Assembly (NCBI GenBank): GCA_032433765.1
Contig: JAVIAB010000156.1
Location: 87,354,269 to 87,418,268, forward strand
Source: Megaustenia siamemsis
Lineage: Eukaryota; Mollusca; Gastropoda; Stylommatophora; Ariophantidae
DNA length: 64,000 nucleotides
Direction of reading: 5' to 3'
Position 1 is the stretch's first letter; each line of letters opens with the position of its first letter. The notes under the pieces were generated by a model that was not told the DNA's origin, ran no database searches, and saw only the letters and a program-made list of their open reading frames with translations. The translations under genes were made by a program, and so were the position numbers. Below, in pieces: positions 1 through 14,640 of this stretch.

Positions 1-3000
1 GAACAATCAGTGGATGAGCACGGTCAATCACCACATACCTGGAACAATCAGTGGATGAGCACGGTCAATCACAGCAGGACGGGAACAATCAGTGGATGAG
101 CACGGTCAATCAATGCAGATGGGAACAATCAGTGGATGTGCACGGTCAATGACCGCACGACGGGAACAATCAGTGGATGAGCACTGTCAATCACAGCAGG
201 ACGGGAACAATCAGTGGATGAGCACGGTCAATCACAGCAGAACGGGAACAATCAGTGGATGAAAACGGTCAATCACAGCAGGACGGGAACAATCAGTGGA
301 TGAGCACGGTCAATCACCGCAGGACAGGAACAATCAGTGGATGGCCACAGTCAATCACAGTAGGACGAGAACAATCAGTGGATGAGCACGGTCAATCACT
401 GCAGGACGGGAACAATCAGTGAATGTGCAAGGTCAATCAAGGCAGGACGGGAACAATCAGTAGATGAGCACGGTCAATCAAGGCAGGACGGGAACAATCA
501 GTGGATGGGCACGGTCAATCAAGGCCGGACGGGAACAATCAGTGGATGAGCACGGCAATCAATGCAGGACGGGAACAATCAATGGATGAGCACGGTCAAT
601 CACCGCAGGAAGAGAACAATCAGTGGATGACACGGTCAATCACTGCAGTGCAGGAAAAATCAATGGATGAGCACGATCAATCACAGCAGGACAGGAACAA
701 TCAGTGGTTGAGCACGGTCAATCACAGCAGGACGGGAACAATCAGTGGATTGGCACGGTCAATCAAGGCAGGACGGGGACAATCAGTAGATGAACACGGT
801 CAATCAAGGCAGGGCGGAGACAATCAGTAGATGAACACGGTCAATCAAGGCAGGACGGGGACAATCAGTGGATGAGCACGGTCAATCAAGGCAGGACGGG
901 GACAATCAGTAGATGAACACGGTCAATCAAGGCAGGACGGGGACAATCAGTGGATGAGCACGGTCAATCAAGGCAGGACAGGAACAATCATTCGATGAAC
1001 ATGTTCAATCAAGGCAGGACGGGAAAAATCAGTAGATGAGCAAGGTAAATCAAGGCAGGGCGGAGACAATCAATAGATGAACACGTTCAATCAAGGCAGG
1101 GCGGAGACAATCAGTAGATGAACACGTTCAATCAAGGCAGGGCGGAGACAATCAGTAGATGAACACGTTCAATAAAGGCAGGGCGGAGACAATCAGTAGA
1201 TGAGCAAGGTAAATCAAGGCAGGGCGGAGACAATCATTGGATGAACACGGTCAATCAATGCAGGACGGGAACAATCATTGGATGAACACATTCAATCAAG
1301 GCAGGACAGGAACAATCAGTAGATAAGCACGGTCAATCATTGCAGGACGGGAACAATCAGTGGATGTGCAGAGTCAATCAAGGCAGGACGGGAACAATCA
1401 GTGGATGGGCACGGTCAATCAATGAAGGACGGGAACAATCAGTGGATGTGCAAAGTCAATCAAGGCAGGACGGGAACAATCAGTAGATGAGCACGATCAA
1501 TCAAGGCAAGACGGGGACAATCAGTAGATGAACACGGTCAATCAAGGCAGTGCGGAGACAATCAGTAGATGAGCACAGTCAATCAAGGCAGGACGGGGAA
1601 AATCATTGGATGAATAAGTTCAATCAAGGCAGGACGGGGACCATCAGTGGATGAGCACGGTCAATCAAAGCAGGACAGGAACAATCATTCGATGAACATG
1701 TTCAATCAAGGCAGGACGGGAAAAATCAGTAGATGAGCACGGTCAATCAAGGCAGGACGGGAACAATCATTAGATGAGCAAGGTAAATCAAGGCAGGGCG
1801 GAGACAATCAGAAGATGAGCACGGTCAATCAAAGCAGGACGTTGACAATCCGTAGATGAGCACGGTCAATCAAGGCAGGATGGGAACAATGTGTCGATGA
1901 GCACGGTCAATCACAGTAGGACTGGAACAATCAGTGGATGAGCACGGTCAATCACTGCAGGACAGGAACAATCAGTGGATGTGCAAAGTCAATCAAGGCA
2001 AGACGGGAACAATCAGTAGATGAGCACGATCAATTAAGGCAAGACGGGGACAATCAGTAGATGAACACGTTCAATCACAGCAGGACAGGAACAATCAGTG
2101 GATGAGCACGGTCAATCACCACATACCTGGAACAATCAGTGGATGAGCACGGTCAATCACAGCAGGACGGGAACAATCAGTGGATGAGCACGGTCAATCA
2201 CTGCAGATGGGAACAATCAGTGGATGAGCACGGTCAATCACCGCACGACGGGAACAATCAGTGGATGAGCACGGTCAATCACAGCAGGACGGGAACAATC
2301 AGTGGATGAGCACGGTCAATCACAGCAGAACGGGAACAATCAGTGCATGAGCACGGTCAATCACAGCAGGACGGGAACAATCAGTGGATGGGCACGGTCA
2401 ATCACCGCAGGACAGGAACAATCAGTGGATGGCCACAGTCAATCACAGTAGGACGAGAACAATCAGTGGATGAGCACGGTCAATCACTGCAGGACGGGAA
2501 CAATCAGTGAATGTGCAAGGTCAATCAAGGCAGGACGGGAACAATCAGTAGATGAGCACGGTCAATCAAGGCAGGACGGGAACAATCAGTGGATGGGCAC
2601 GGTCAATCAAGGCAGGACGGGAACAATCAGTGGATGAGCACGGCCAATCAATGCAGGACGGGAACAATCAATGGATGAGCACGGTCAATCCCCGCAGGAA
2701 GAGAACAATCAGTGGATGCACACGGTCAATCACTGCAGTGCAGGAAAAATCAATGGATGAGCACGATCAATCACAGCAGGACAGGAACAATCAGTGGATG
2801 AGCACGGTCAATCACAGCAGGACGGGAACAATCAGTGGATGGGCACGGTCAATCAAGGCAGGACGGGACAATCAGTAGATGAACACGGTCAATCAAGGCA
2901 GGCGGAGACAATCAGTAGATGAACACGGTCAATCAAGGCAGGACGGGGACAATCAGTGGATGAGCACGGTCAATCAAGGCAGGACGGGGACAATCAGTAG

Positions 3001-6000
3001 ATGAACACGGTCAATCAAGGCAGGACGGGAACAATCAGTAGATGAGCACGGTCAATCAAGGCAGGACGGGAACAATCAGTGGATGGGCACGGTCAATCAA
3101 GGCAGGACGGGAACAATCAGTGGATGAGCACGGTCAATCAATGCAGGACGGGAACAATCAATGGATGAGCACGGTCAATCACCGCAGGAAAAGAACAATC
3201 AGTGGATGCACACGGTCAATCACTGCAGTGCAGGAAAAATCAATGGATGAGCACGATCAATCACAGCAGGACAGGAACAATCAGTGGTTGAGCACGGTCA
3301 ATCACAGCAGGACGGGAACAATCAGTGGATGGGCACGGTCAATCAAGGCAGGACGGGGACAATCAGTAGATGAACACGGTCAATCAAGGCAGGGCGGAGA
3401 CAATCAGTAGATGAACACGGTCAATCAAGGCAGGACGGGGACAATCAGTGGATGAGCACGGTCAATCAAGGCAGGACGGGGACAATCAGTGGTTGAGCAC
3501 GGTCAATCACAGCAGGACGGGAACAATCAGTGGATGGGCACGGTCAATCAAGGCAGGACGGGGACAATCAGTAGATGAACACGGTCAATCAAGGCAGGGC
3601 GGAGACAATCAGTAGATGAACACGGTCAATCAAGGTAGGACGGGGACAATCAGTGGATGAGCACGGTCAATCAAGGCAGGACGGGGACAATCAGTAGATG
3701 AACACGGTCAATCAAGGCAGGACGGGACAATCAGTGGATGAGCACGGTCAATCAAGGCAGGACAGGAACAATCATTCGATGAACATGTTCAATCAAGGCA
3801 GGACGGGAAAAATCAGTAGATGAGCAAGGTAAATCAAGGCAGGGCGGAGACAATCAGTAGATGAACACGTTCAATCAAGGCAGGGCGGAGACAATCAGTA
3901 GATGAACACGGTCAATCAAGGCAGGACGGGGACAATCAGTGGATGAGCACGGTCAATCAAGGCAGGACGGGGACAATCAGTAGATGAACACGGTCAATCA
4001 AGGCAGGACGGGGACAATCAGTGGATGAGCACGGTCAATCAAGGCAGGACAGGAACAATCATTCGATGAACATGTTCAATCAAGGCAGGACGGGAAAATC
4101 AGTAGATGAGCAAGGTCAATCAAGGCAGGGCGGAGACAATCAGTAGATGAACACGTTCAATCAAGGCAGGGCGGAGACAATCAGTAGATGAACACGTTCA
4201 ATCAAGGCAGGGCGGAGACAATCAGTAGATGAACACGTTCAATCAAGGCAGGGCGGAGACAATCAGTAGATGAGCAAGGTCAATCAAGGCAGTGCGGAGA
4301 CAATCAGTAGATGAGCACAGTCAATCAAGGCAGGACGGGGAAAATCATTGGATGAATAAGTTCAATCAAGGCAGGACGGGGACCATCAGTGGATGAGCAC
4401 GGTCAATCAAAGCAGGACAGGAACAATCATTCGATGAACATGTTCAATCAAGGCAGGACGGGAAAAATCAGTAGATGAGCACGGTCAATCAAGGCAGGAC
4501 GGGAACAATCATTAGATGAGCAAGGTAAATCAAGGCAGGGCGGAGACAATCAGTAGATGAGCACGGTCAATCAAAGCAGGACGTTGACAATCCGTAGATG
4601 AGCACGGTCAATCAAGGCAGGATGGGAACAATGTGTCGATGAGCACGGTCAATCACAGTAGGACTGGAACAATCAGTGGATGAGCACGGTCAATCACTGC
4701 AGGACGGGAACAATCAGTGGATGTGCAAAGTCAATCAAGGCAAGACGGGAACAATCAGTAGATGAGCACGATCAATCAAGGCAAGACGGGGACAATCAGT
4801 AGATGAACACGTTCAATCACAGCAGGACAGGAACAATCAGTGGATGAGCACGGTCAATCACCACATACCTGGAACAATCAGAGGATGAGCACGGTCAATC
4901 ACAGCAGGACGGGAACAATCAGTGGATGAGCACGGTCAATCACTGCAGATGGGAACAATCAGTGGATGAGCACGGTCAATGACCGCACGACGGGAACAAT
5001 CAGTTAATGAGCACTGTCAATCACAGCAGGACGGGAACAATCAGTGGATGAGCACGGTCAATCACAGCAGAACGGGAACAATCAGTGGATGAGCACGGTC
5101 AATCACAGCAGGACGGGAACAATCAGTGGATGGGCACGGTCAATCACCGCAGGACAGGAACAATCAGTGGATGGCCACAGTCAATCACAGTAGGACGAGA
5201 ACAATCAGTGGATGAGCACGGTCAATCACTGCAGGACGGGAACAATCAGTGAATGTGCAAGGTCAATCAAGGCAGGACGGGAATAATCAGTAGATGAGCA
5301 CGGTCAATCAAGGCAGGACGGGAACAATCAGTGGATGGGCACGGTCAATCAAGGCAGGACGGGAACAATCAGTGGATGAGCACGGCCAATCAATGCAGGA
5401 CGGGAACAATCAATGGATGAGCACGGTCAATCCCCGCAGGAAGAGAACAATCAGTGGATGCACACGGTCAATCACTGCAGTGCAGGAAAAATCAATGGAT
5501 GAGCACGATCAATCACAGCAGGACAGGAACAATCAGTGGTTGAGCACGGTCAATCACAGCAGGACGGGAACAATCAGTGGATGGGCACGGTCAATCAAGG
5601 CAGGACGGGACAATCAGTAGATGAACACGGTCAATCAAGGCAGGGCGGAGACAATCAGTAGATGAACACGGTCAATCAAGGCAGGACGGGGACAATCAGT
5701 GGATGAGCACGGTCAATCAAGGCAGGACGGGGACAATCAGTAGATGAACACGGTCAATCAAGGCAGGACGGGGACAATCAGTGGATGAGCACGGTCAATC
5801 AAGGCAGGACAGGAACAATCATTCGATGAACATGTTCAATCAAGGCAGGACGGGAAAAATCAGTAGATGAGCAAGGTAAATCAAGGCAGGGCGGAGACAA
5901 TCAGTAGATGAACACGTTCAATCAAGGCAGGGCAGAGACAATCAGTAGATGAACACGTTCAATCAAGGCAGGGTGGAGACAATCAGTAGATGAACACGTT

Positions 6001-9000
6001 CAATCAAGGCAGGGCGGAGACAATCAGTAGATGAGCAAGGTAAATCAAGGCAGGGCGGAGACAATCATTGGATCAACACGGTCAATCAATGCAGGACGGG
6101 AACAATCATTGGATGAACACATTCAATCAAGGCAGGACAGGAACAATCAGTAGATAAGCACGGTCAATCATTGCAGGACGGGAACAATCAGTGGATGAGC
6201 ACGGTCAATTACCGCCGGACGGAACAATGAGTGGATGAAAACGGTCAATCACCGCAGGACGGGAACAATCAGTGGATGAACACGGTCAATCACTGCAGGA
6301 CGGGAACAAACAGTGGATGAGCACGGTCAATCAAGGCAGGACGAGAAAAATCAGTGGATGGGTACGGTCAATCACTGCAGGACGCGAACAATCAGTGGAT
6401 GAGCACGGTCAATCAAGGTAGGACGGAAACAATCATTGGATGAGCACGGTCAATCACAGCAGGACGCGAACAATCTGTGCATGATCACGGTCAATCAAGG
6501 CAGGACGGAAACAATCAGTGGATGAGCACTGTCAATTACAGCAGGACGGGAACAATCAGTGGATGAGCACCGTAAATCACCGCAGGACGGGAAAAATCAG
6601 TGGATGAGCACGGTCAATCACTACAGGACGGGAACAATCAGTGGATGAGCACGGTCAATCAAGGCAGGACTGGAACAATCAGAGGATGAGCACGGTCAAT
6701 CAAGGCAGGACGGGAAAAATCAGTTAATGGGCACGGTCAATCACTGCAGGACGGGAACAATCAGTGGATGAGCACGGTCAATCACTGCTGGACGGGAACA
6801 ATCAGTGGATGAGCACGGTCAATCAATGCAGGACGGGAACAATCAGTGGATGAGCACAGTCAATCAAGGCAGGACGGGGAAAATCATTGGATGAACAAGT
6901 TCAATCAAGGCAGGACGGGGACCATCAGTGGATGAGCACGGTCAATCAAAGCAGGACAGGAACAATCATTCGATGAACATGTTCAATCAAGGCAGGACGG
7001 GAAAATCAGTAGATGAGCACGGTCAATCAAGGCAGGACGGGAACAATCAGTAGATGAGCAAGGTCAATCAAGGCAGGGCGGAGACAATCAGTAGATGAGC
7101 ACGGTCAATCAAGGCAGGACGGGAACAATCAGTAGATGAGCAAGGTCAATCAAGGCAGAACGATAACAGTCAGTGGATGAACACGGTCAATCACAGCAGG
7201 ACGGGAACAATCAGTAGATGAGCAAGGTCAATCAATGCAGAACGTGAACAATCAGTAGATGAGCACGGTCAATCAAGGCAGGATGGGAACAATCAGTGGA
7301 TGAACACGGTCAATCAAGGCAGGACAGGAACAATCATTGGAGTAACAAGCTCAAATAAGGCAGGACGTGGACAATCAGTAGATGAGCACGGTCAATCAAG
7401 GTAGGGCGGAGACAATCAATAGATGAGCTCGGTGAATCAATGCAGGGCATAGACAATCAGTAGATGAGCACGGTCAATCAAGGCAGGGCGGGAACAATCA
7501 GTGGATTAGCACGGTCAATCAAGGCAGGACGAGAACAAGCATTGGATGAGAAAGTTCAATCAAGGCAGGAAGGGAACAATCAGTGGATGAACAAGTTCAA
7601 TCAAGGCAGGACGGGAACAATCAGTGGATGAACAAGTTCAATCAAGGCAGGACGGGAACAATCAGTGGGTGAACAAGTTCAATCAAGGCAAGACGAGAAC
7701 AATCATTGCATGGACAAGTTCATCAAGGTATGACGGGAACAATCAGTGGATGAGCACGGTCAATCAAGGCAGGACACGAACAATCAGTGGATGAGCACGG
7801 TCAATCAAGGCAGGAAGGGAACAATCAGTGGATGAACACGGTCAATCAAGGCAGGACGGGAACAATCATTGGATGAACACGGTCAATCAATGCAGGACGG
7901 GAACAATCATTGGATGAACACATTCAATCAAGGCAGGACAGGGACAATCAGTAGATAAGCACGGTCAATCATTGCAGGACGGAAACAATCAGTGGATGAG
8001 CACGGTCAATTACCGCAGGACGGAACAATGAGTGGATGAAAACGGTCAATCACCGCAGGACGGGAGCAATCAGTGGATGAACACGGTCAATCACTGCAGG
8101 ACGGGAACAAACAGTGGATGAGCACGGTCAATCAAGGCAGGACGAGAAAAATCAGTGGATGGGCACGGTCAATCACTGCAGGATGGGAACAATCAGTGGA
8201 TGAGCACGGTCAATCAAGGTAGGACGGAAACAATCATTGGATGAGCACGGTCAATCACAGCAGGACGCGAACAATCAGTGCATGATCACGGTCAAAGAAG
8301 GCGGGACGGGAACAATCAGTGGATGAGCACTGTCAATTACATCAGGACTGGAACAATCAGTGGATGAGCACCGTCAATCACCGCAGGACGGGTAAAATCA
8401 GTGGATGAGCACGGTCAATCACTACAGAACGGGAACAATCAGAGGATGAGCACGGTCAATCAAGGCAGGACGGGAAAAATCAGTTAATGGGCACGGTCAA
8501 TCACCGCAGGACGGGAAAAATCAGTGGATGAGCACGGTCAATCAAGGCAGGACGGGAACAATCAGAGGATGAGCACGGTCAATCAATGCAGGACGGGAAA
8601 AATCAGTTAATGGGCACGGTCAATCACTGCAGGACGGGAACAATCAATGGATGAGCACGGTCAATCACTGCAGGACGGGAACAATCAGTGGATGAGCACG
8701 GTCAATCAATGCTGGACGGGAACAATCAGTGGATGAGCCCGGTCAATCAAGACAGGACGGGAAGAATCAGTGGATGAGCACGATCAATCACTGCAGGACG
8801 GGAACAATCAGTGGATGAGCACGGTCAATCATAGCAGAACGGGAACAATCAGTGCATGAGCACGGTCAATCAAGGCAGGACGGGAACAATCAGTGGATGA
8901 GCACGGTCAATCACTGCAGGACGGGAACGATCAGTGGATGAGAACGGTCAATCACAGCAGGACAGGAACAATCAGTGGATTATCACGGTCAATCAATGCA

Positions 9001-11598
9001 GGTCGGGAACAATCAGTGGATGAGCACGGTCAATCACCGCAGGACGGAACAATAAGTGGATGAGCACGGTCAATCACAGCAGGACGGGAACAATTAGTGG
9101 ATGAGCACGGTCAATCAATGCAGATGGGAACAATCAGTGGATGAGCACGGTCAATGACCGCAGGACGGGAACAATCAGTGGATGAGCACTGTCAATCACA
9201 GCAGGACGGGAACAATCAGTAGATGAGCACGGTCAATCACTGCAAGACGGGAACAATAAGTGGATGAGTACGGTCAATCACAGCAGGACAGGAACAATCA
9301 GTGGATGAGCACGGTCAATCACCGCAGGACGGGAACAATCGGTGGATGAGCACGGTCAATCACCGCAGGACGGGAACAATCAGTGGATGAGCATGGTCAA
9401 TCACCACATAACCGGAACAATCAGTGGATGAGCAAGGTCAATCAATGCAGGTCGGGAACAATCAGTTGATGAGGACGGTCAATCACCGCAGTACGGGAAC
9501 AATCAGTGGATGAGCACGATCAATCACCGCAGGACGGGAACAATCAGTGGATGAGCACGGTCAATCACCACATACCTGGAATAATCAGTGGATGAGCACG
9601 GTCAATCACAGCAGGACGGGAACAATCAGTGGATGAGCACGGTCAATCAATGCAGATGGGAACAATCAGTGGATGAGCTCGGTCAATGATTGGCATGACG
9701 GGAACAATCAGTGGATGAGCACTTTCAATCACAGCAGGACGGGAACAATCAGTGGATGAGCACGGTCAATCACAGCAGAACGGGAACAATCAGTGGATGA
9801 GCACGATCAATCACAGCAGGACGGGAACAATCAGTGGATGGGCACGGTCAATCACAACAGGACAGGAACAATCAGTGGATGGCCACAGTCAATCACAGTA
9901 GGACGGGAACAATCAGTGGATGAGCACGGTCAATCACTGCAGGACAGGAACAATCAGTGGATGTACACGGTCAATCACTGCAGTGCAGGAAAAATCATTG
10001 GATGAGCACGATCAATCACAGCAGGACAGGAACAATCAGTGGTTGAGCACGGTCAATCACAGCAGGACGGGAACAATCAGTGGATGGGCACGGTCAATCA
10101 ATGCGGGACGGGAACAATCAGTGGATGGGCACGGTCAATCACTGCAGGACGGGAACAATCAGTGGATGAGCACGGTCAATCAAGGCAGGACGGGAACAAT
10201 GTGTCGAAGAGCACGATCAATCACAGTAGGACTGTAACAATCAGTGGATGAGCACAGTCAATCACTGCAGGACGGGAACAATCAGTGGATGTGCAAAGTC
10301 AATCAAGGCAGGACGGGAACAATCAGTAGATGAGCACGATCAATCAAGGCAAGACGGGGACAATCAGTAGATGAACACGGTCAATCAAGGCAGTGCGAAG
10401 ACAATCAGTAGATGAGCACAGTCAATCAAGGCAGGACGGGGAAAATCATTGGATGAACAAGTTCAATCAAGGCAGGACGGGACCATCAGTGGATGAGCAC
10501 GGTCAATCAAAGCAGGACGGGAACAATCATTCGATGAACATGTTCAATCAAGGCAGGACGGGAAAAATCAGTAGATGAGCACGGTCAATCAAGGCAGGAC
10601 GGGAACAATCATTATATGAGCAAGGTAAATCAAGACAGGGCGGAGACAATCAGTAGATGAGCACGGTCAATCAAAGCAGGACGTTGACAATCCGTAGATG
10701 AGCACGGTCAATCGAGGCAGGGTGGGAACAATGTGTCGATGAGCACGGTCAATCACAGTAGGACTGGAACAATCAGTGGATGAGCACGGTCAATCACTGC
10801 AGGGCGGGAACAATCAGTGGATGTGCAAAGTCAATCAAGGCAGGACGGGAACAATCAGTAGATGAGCACGATCAATCAAGGCAAGACGGGGACAATCAGT
10901 AGATGAACACGATCAATCAAGCAGTGCGGAGACAATCAGTAGATGAGCACAGTCAATCAAGGCAGGACGGGGAAAATCATTGGATGAACAAGTTCAATCA
11001 GGCAGGACGGGGACCATCAGTGGATGAGCACGGTCAATCAAAGCAGGACAGGAACAATCATTCGATGAACATGTTCAATCACAGTAGGACTGGAACAATC
11101 AGTGGATGAGCACGGTCAATCACTGCAGGACGGGAACAATCAGTGGATGTGCAATGCAAATCAAGGCAGGACGGGAACAATCAGTAAATGAGCACGATCA
11201 ATCAAGGCAAGACGGGGACAATCAGTAGATGAACACGGTCAATCAAGGCAGTGCGGAGACAATCAGTAGATGAGCACAGTCAATCAAGGCAGGACGGGAA
11301 AATCATTGGATGAACACGTTCAATCAAGGCAGGACGGGGACCATCAGTGGATGAGCACGGTCAATCAAAGCAGGACAGGAACAATCATTCGATGAACATG
11401 TTCAATCAAGCAGGACGGGAAAAATCAGTAGATGAGCACGGTCAATCAAGGCAGGACGGGAACAATCATTAGATGAGCACGGTCAATCAAGGCAGGACGG
11501 AGACAATCAGTAGATGAGCACGGTCAATCAAGCAGGACGGGAACAATCAGTAGATGAGCACGGTCAATCAAGGCAGGACGGGAACAATCAGTGGATGA
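1..11598. repeat. 41-bp tandem satellite array
   Basis: Head-to-tail copies of a 41-bp unit fill the whole stretch, about 280 units. The core reads ATCAGTGGATGAGCACGGTC, followed by a variable CAATCA-NNGCAGGACGGGAACA part. Units fall into recurring subtypes, for example GTAGATGAACACG with AGGGCGGAGAC, GTGCAAAGTC, and the rare CCACATACCTGG form. The rare form recurs at 31, 2119, 4861 and 9568 with similar neighbours, which shows higher-order copies of roughly 2.1-2.7 kb. The array runs into the assembly gap, so its true right end is unknown. Open frames inside it are products of the repeat: 41 is not a multiple of 3, so a frame repeats every 123 bp. No gene is seen. Confidence 0.97.
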
Positions 11599-11698
11599 NN
11601 NNNNNNNNNNNNNNNNNNNNNNNNNNNNNNNNNNNNNNNNNNNNNNNNNNNNNNNNNNNNNNNNNNNNNNNNNNNNNNNNNNNNNNNNNNNNNNNNNN
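11599..11698. other. Assembly gap of 100 N
   Basis: Exactly 100 undetermined bases join the satellite array to unrelated AT-rich sequence. A round length of 100 is the usual placeholder for a gap of unknown size, so the distance and even the adjacency of the two sides are uncertain. Confidence 0.98.
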
Positions 11699-12907
11699 TA
11701 CTTATCTATCTATTATATCATAATCATTTAATCATGTTATCAACAGGATATTATAATTATTATTATATATAAGAATTATCATATTATATTCATAATTAAC
11801 CTGATTTCACTGTTAGTGTTTTTTGGCTGTTGTTCAGATTTATTATTATTATTATTATTATTGAGATTTTCTGTGTTATCAAAAGAACGACTCTTGTTAA
11901 AAGTCTAGTTCAGTGTCCCAAATTTCTACTCTGTAGTAATTTCTCTTTGCAATTTATTTTATTCTGTTGCTCTTGATTTTGACAGTAGAAGATCGTTGGC
12001 TTACCGGTTATGTTTAGGGTTGGAATAGCGGGCTACAACTAACCATAAAACTAATTCTAAATAAACTGCAAAAAATAAATAATAAGCACAAAAAACTAGC
12101 TACAGCTGATCATGCAGTTATGTTCAAGTCATTGAGGGGTGATCACTGTTTAGCAGAATTAATTTGGGACTCTAAACTAGACCTCTACACAAATCTTTTA
12201 CGTTTCGACATAACCACAACATGTTTTAACATTTTTAAAAACATTTATAATAACGGTTTAGTTTAAATATGGGAAATGCAGGGAAGACATCACCTCAATC
12301 TAAACACACTGCATTCACGTCATGTGTGCTCATTCGCTATCATGGAACACCTAGGGCGGCAACATTGTATTTCTATGTACATGTATACAGGTATATCTGA
12401 AACACACTAGTCAAACACCAAAAAAAATATTCTATGTAGTTTACATGTTGAACTACCTAAATTGTTTCTGTTCGGAGTAATTCACATTCTTGCACTTTAT
12501 TCGTCTTTATTCGGTCAGGTAAGTTGCAAGTTTAGTGTTATTAAATAAAGTCCATCTCCCCTGAAGTCAAAACTTAGTGTATATCATATTAAAAATTGTC
12601 TCTTATCTATGTTCATCAATCACTGTTCATCACCAACAACACATTTTACTTTTGGCAGGGTATAGATTAGTTAGGATTAGGTTTGAGTTGGGAAACATAG
12701 GACTTTACCCTACTGCTGTTCTCTTAGGGGAGATCATTTTAATTTATGATATAAAACTCATAAATTACCTTCAGCCTTTCTCTAAAAAGGCTGTCATTAG
12801 AAGACCCCTGGGTTAGGGTTACCCTAAAATACCTAACTCTACTAAACATTATCCTAAAACCTGTTGAAAACATATAAATATCACAAACATGAATTATTAG
12901 TATTATA
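11699..12907. other. AT-rich stretch without a recognised gene
   Basis: AT-rich sequence with a short ATT microsatellite near 11841-11860. Short open frames, such as 12577-12816, have no recognisable domain, codon bias or splice context. Nothing here can be named. Confidence 0.6.
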
Positions 12908-12922
12908 TTTAAGTTACTATTC

Positions 12923-13355
12923 TGATCTATGGAACCGAATCAGGAACAGTAGAAAACAACTGAAAAGACTATTAGAGGCCACAGAGATGGAATTTCTCAG
13001 AAGAATGACTGCAGATTCTTGCTGTGTTCTTTGCACAGCTAAAAAGACCAATGAGGAAATTCTCAAAGAGACCAACACAAAAAGGGAGCTCCTAAAACAC
13101 ATCAGAAAAGAAACAATCAACATTTTTTCGGACACATCATGAGAATAGGAAAGTTGGAATACTTGGTTACAACTGGAAAAATAAAAGGAAGGAGAGGTCG
13201 CGGACGACAAGGAGAGAAAATACTGGATAGCTTTGGTGTCTTGACATGGGAAACAGTCAACAACAGGATTTATACTATGCACTGTTGATAGAAAATTGTG
13301 GAGGGACATGATCCCCTACGCCAATCGATTTGGCACATAGAGATGATGATGATGA
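12923..13355 (+). pseudogene. RTE-A retrotransposon, 5'-truncated 3' end
   Basis: The + strand encodes the C-terminal tail of an RTE-type reverse transcriptase in two frames: LLEATEMEFLRRM and KKTNEEILKETN near 12965-13080, then KLEYLVTTGKIKG and LWRDMIPYANRFGT near 13150-13340. The element ends in a short ATG/ATGATG tail, usual for RTE. A 15-bp duplication, TTTAAGTTACTATTC, flanks it at 12908-12922 and 13356-13370, so it is a true retrotransposition event truncated at its 5' end. The same family occurs on the minus strand at 57238-60533 and 62663-63484. It is not functional. Confidence 0.9.
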
Positions 13356-13370
13356 TTTAAGTTACTATTC

Positions 13371-13980
13371 AAGTTGTTCTTCACAATCAGTAAACTTTCT
13401 TCTTCATTCAATATTTCTTAAGTTTAAGTTTTACTCAATCATGATGTTCACTGTTTTTATTTTTTTGGTTATAATCCTAGATATTTTATTCTACACTACA
13501 TACATATCTAGTAGTCAAATCATTGAAACCAGGAAATTAGACTATATGAGTTGCCTCTATTATAAATTTTATAAAGTTAATTGCTATGTTTGTAAACCCC
13601 AGTTTAGTATATTTATTTAGTCTATAACTATAATTTATAACTTATATTTTTTATTAAATTAAGACGACTTTTTGTTTTGTTTTAAAATGGTTCAAAAGTT
13701 TCATTGTTTAAGGACAAAGTACAGTGATAACAGTGGGTATTACACTACTGAGTTAGTACAAAACATGAATTATTACATTTATGAGGTCACTAGTAAATTG
13801 ACTAGACCTAGAGACCGGCTTGAGAGATTATTTTAAATATGTATTGCATCATTTAGTAGTTTGCCTATATAATATAGTTAATACTGGTTGTCATTTTTTG
13901 ATATAGTCTAAACAATGCAACATAACATGGCATCTAGATATTTATGGGTGTGCATTTGGAGTCACAAGTCTAGTGGTCTT
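13371..13980. other. AT-rich stretch without a recognised feature
   Basis: No domain, repeat or splice-bounded exon can be supported here. A hydrophobic open frame at 13330-13620 follows the AT-rich composition and is not treated as a gene. Confidence 0.5.
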
Positions 13981-14640
13981 TCTACTAAAATTTATAAGAG
14001 TCTGGCCCTATACTACACTTTATCAGAGTCCAATCAGTAGCATCTGGAGTAAGACGAGGGTGTGTTTGGTTAACAATTTTGTTTATCACCTACATCTAAA
14101 AAATATGCAAGGATGCCCAATCACAAAATGAATATATAATAAATACTCTTTCCTGATAACCAGGCCCAAAAATCTTTTAAAGAAACAGAACTTCACCATC
14201 AGCTGTCATTGAATGAAGAATACAGAATGAATATCATGAAAATAAGCACTGAAAAAACATAATTCATAACAATAAAAAGACAATAGCAGATATTACACAA
14301 AACTATAGGGACTATATAACACCAAGTTATAAAGCAACTAACAATGGAAAAAAACCATAAACATAAAATTGTATGTAACAGCTGAACTACAAGGGAGACA
14401 TTACAATTATAAAGGTTTTGGCAACATACCTTTGTCTGTAAAGCAAGACAACAAATAAACGAGAGGTTACATAGATTTCTACTTATCAAAATCAATGACA
14501 TCACCATAGTCCATAGATATGACCTGTATGAGTACCAGAGCCCCTAATAAGGATGGCCAGATCATTAGCTGCTACGGTCATATGACTGAACATTATAGGC
14601 AGGTAGAACAGCAAATGGAAAAAATGGAAGGAAAGTAATA
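13981..14640 (+). pseudogene. Possible very old reverse-transcriptase remnant
   Basis: A conceptual + strand reading shows a short GVRRGCVW stretch near 14050, which resembles the GVRQGCVLSP motif of non-LTR reverse transcriptases. Further on, near 14200-14270, comes a weak match to the post-catalytic region (LSLNEEYRMN). Stops and frame changes are frequent. The match rests on short motifs only, so it could be chance. Confidence 0.3.

Noticed and set aside
1..11598. Regular short direct repeats resembling a CRISPR array
   Set aside because: Units are contiguous with no unique spacers, and the window is eukaryotic; this is a satellite.
501..11723. Open frames of 60-120 codons within the satellite
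   Set aside because: They are translations of the 41-bp unit, with the peptide repeating every 41 residues; no start context, domain or composition supports a gene.
12577..12816. Possible small gene of 79 codons
   Set aside because: No domain, no splice context and AT-driven composition; no support beyond being open.
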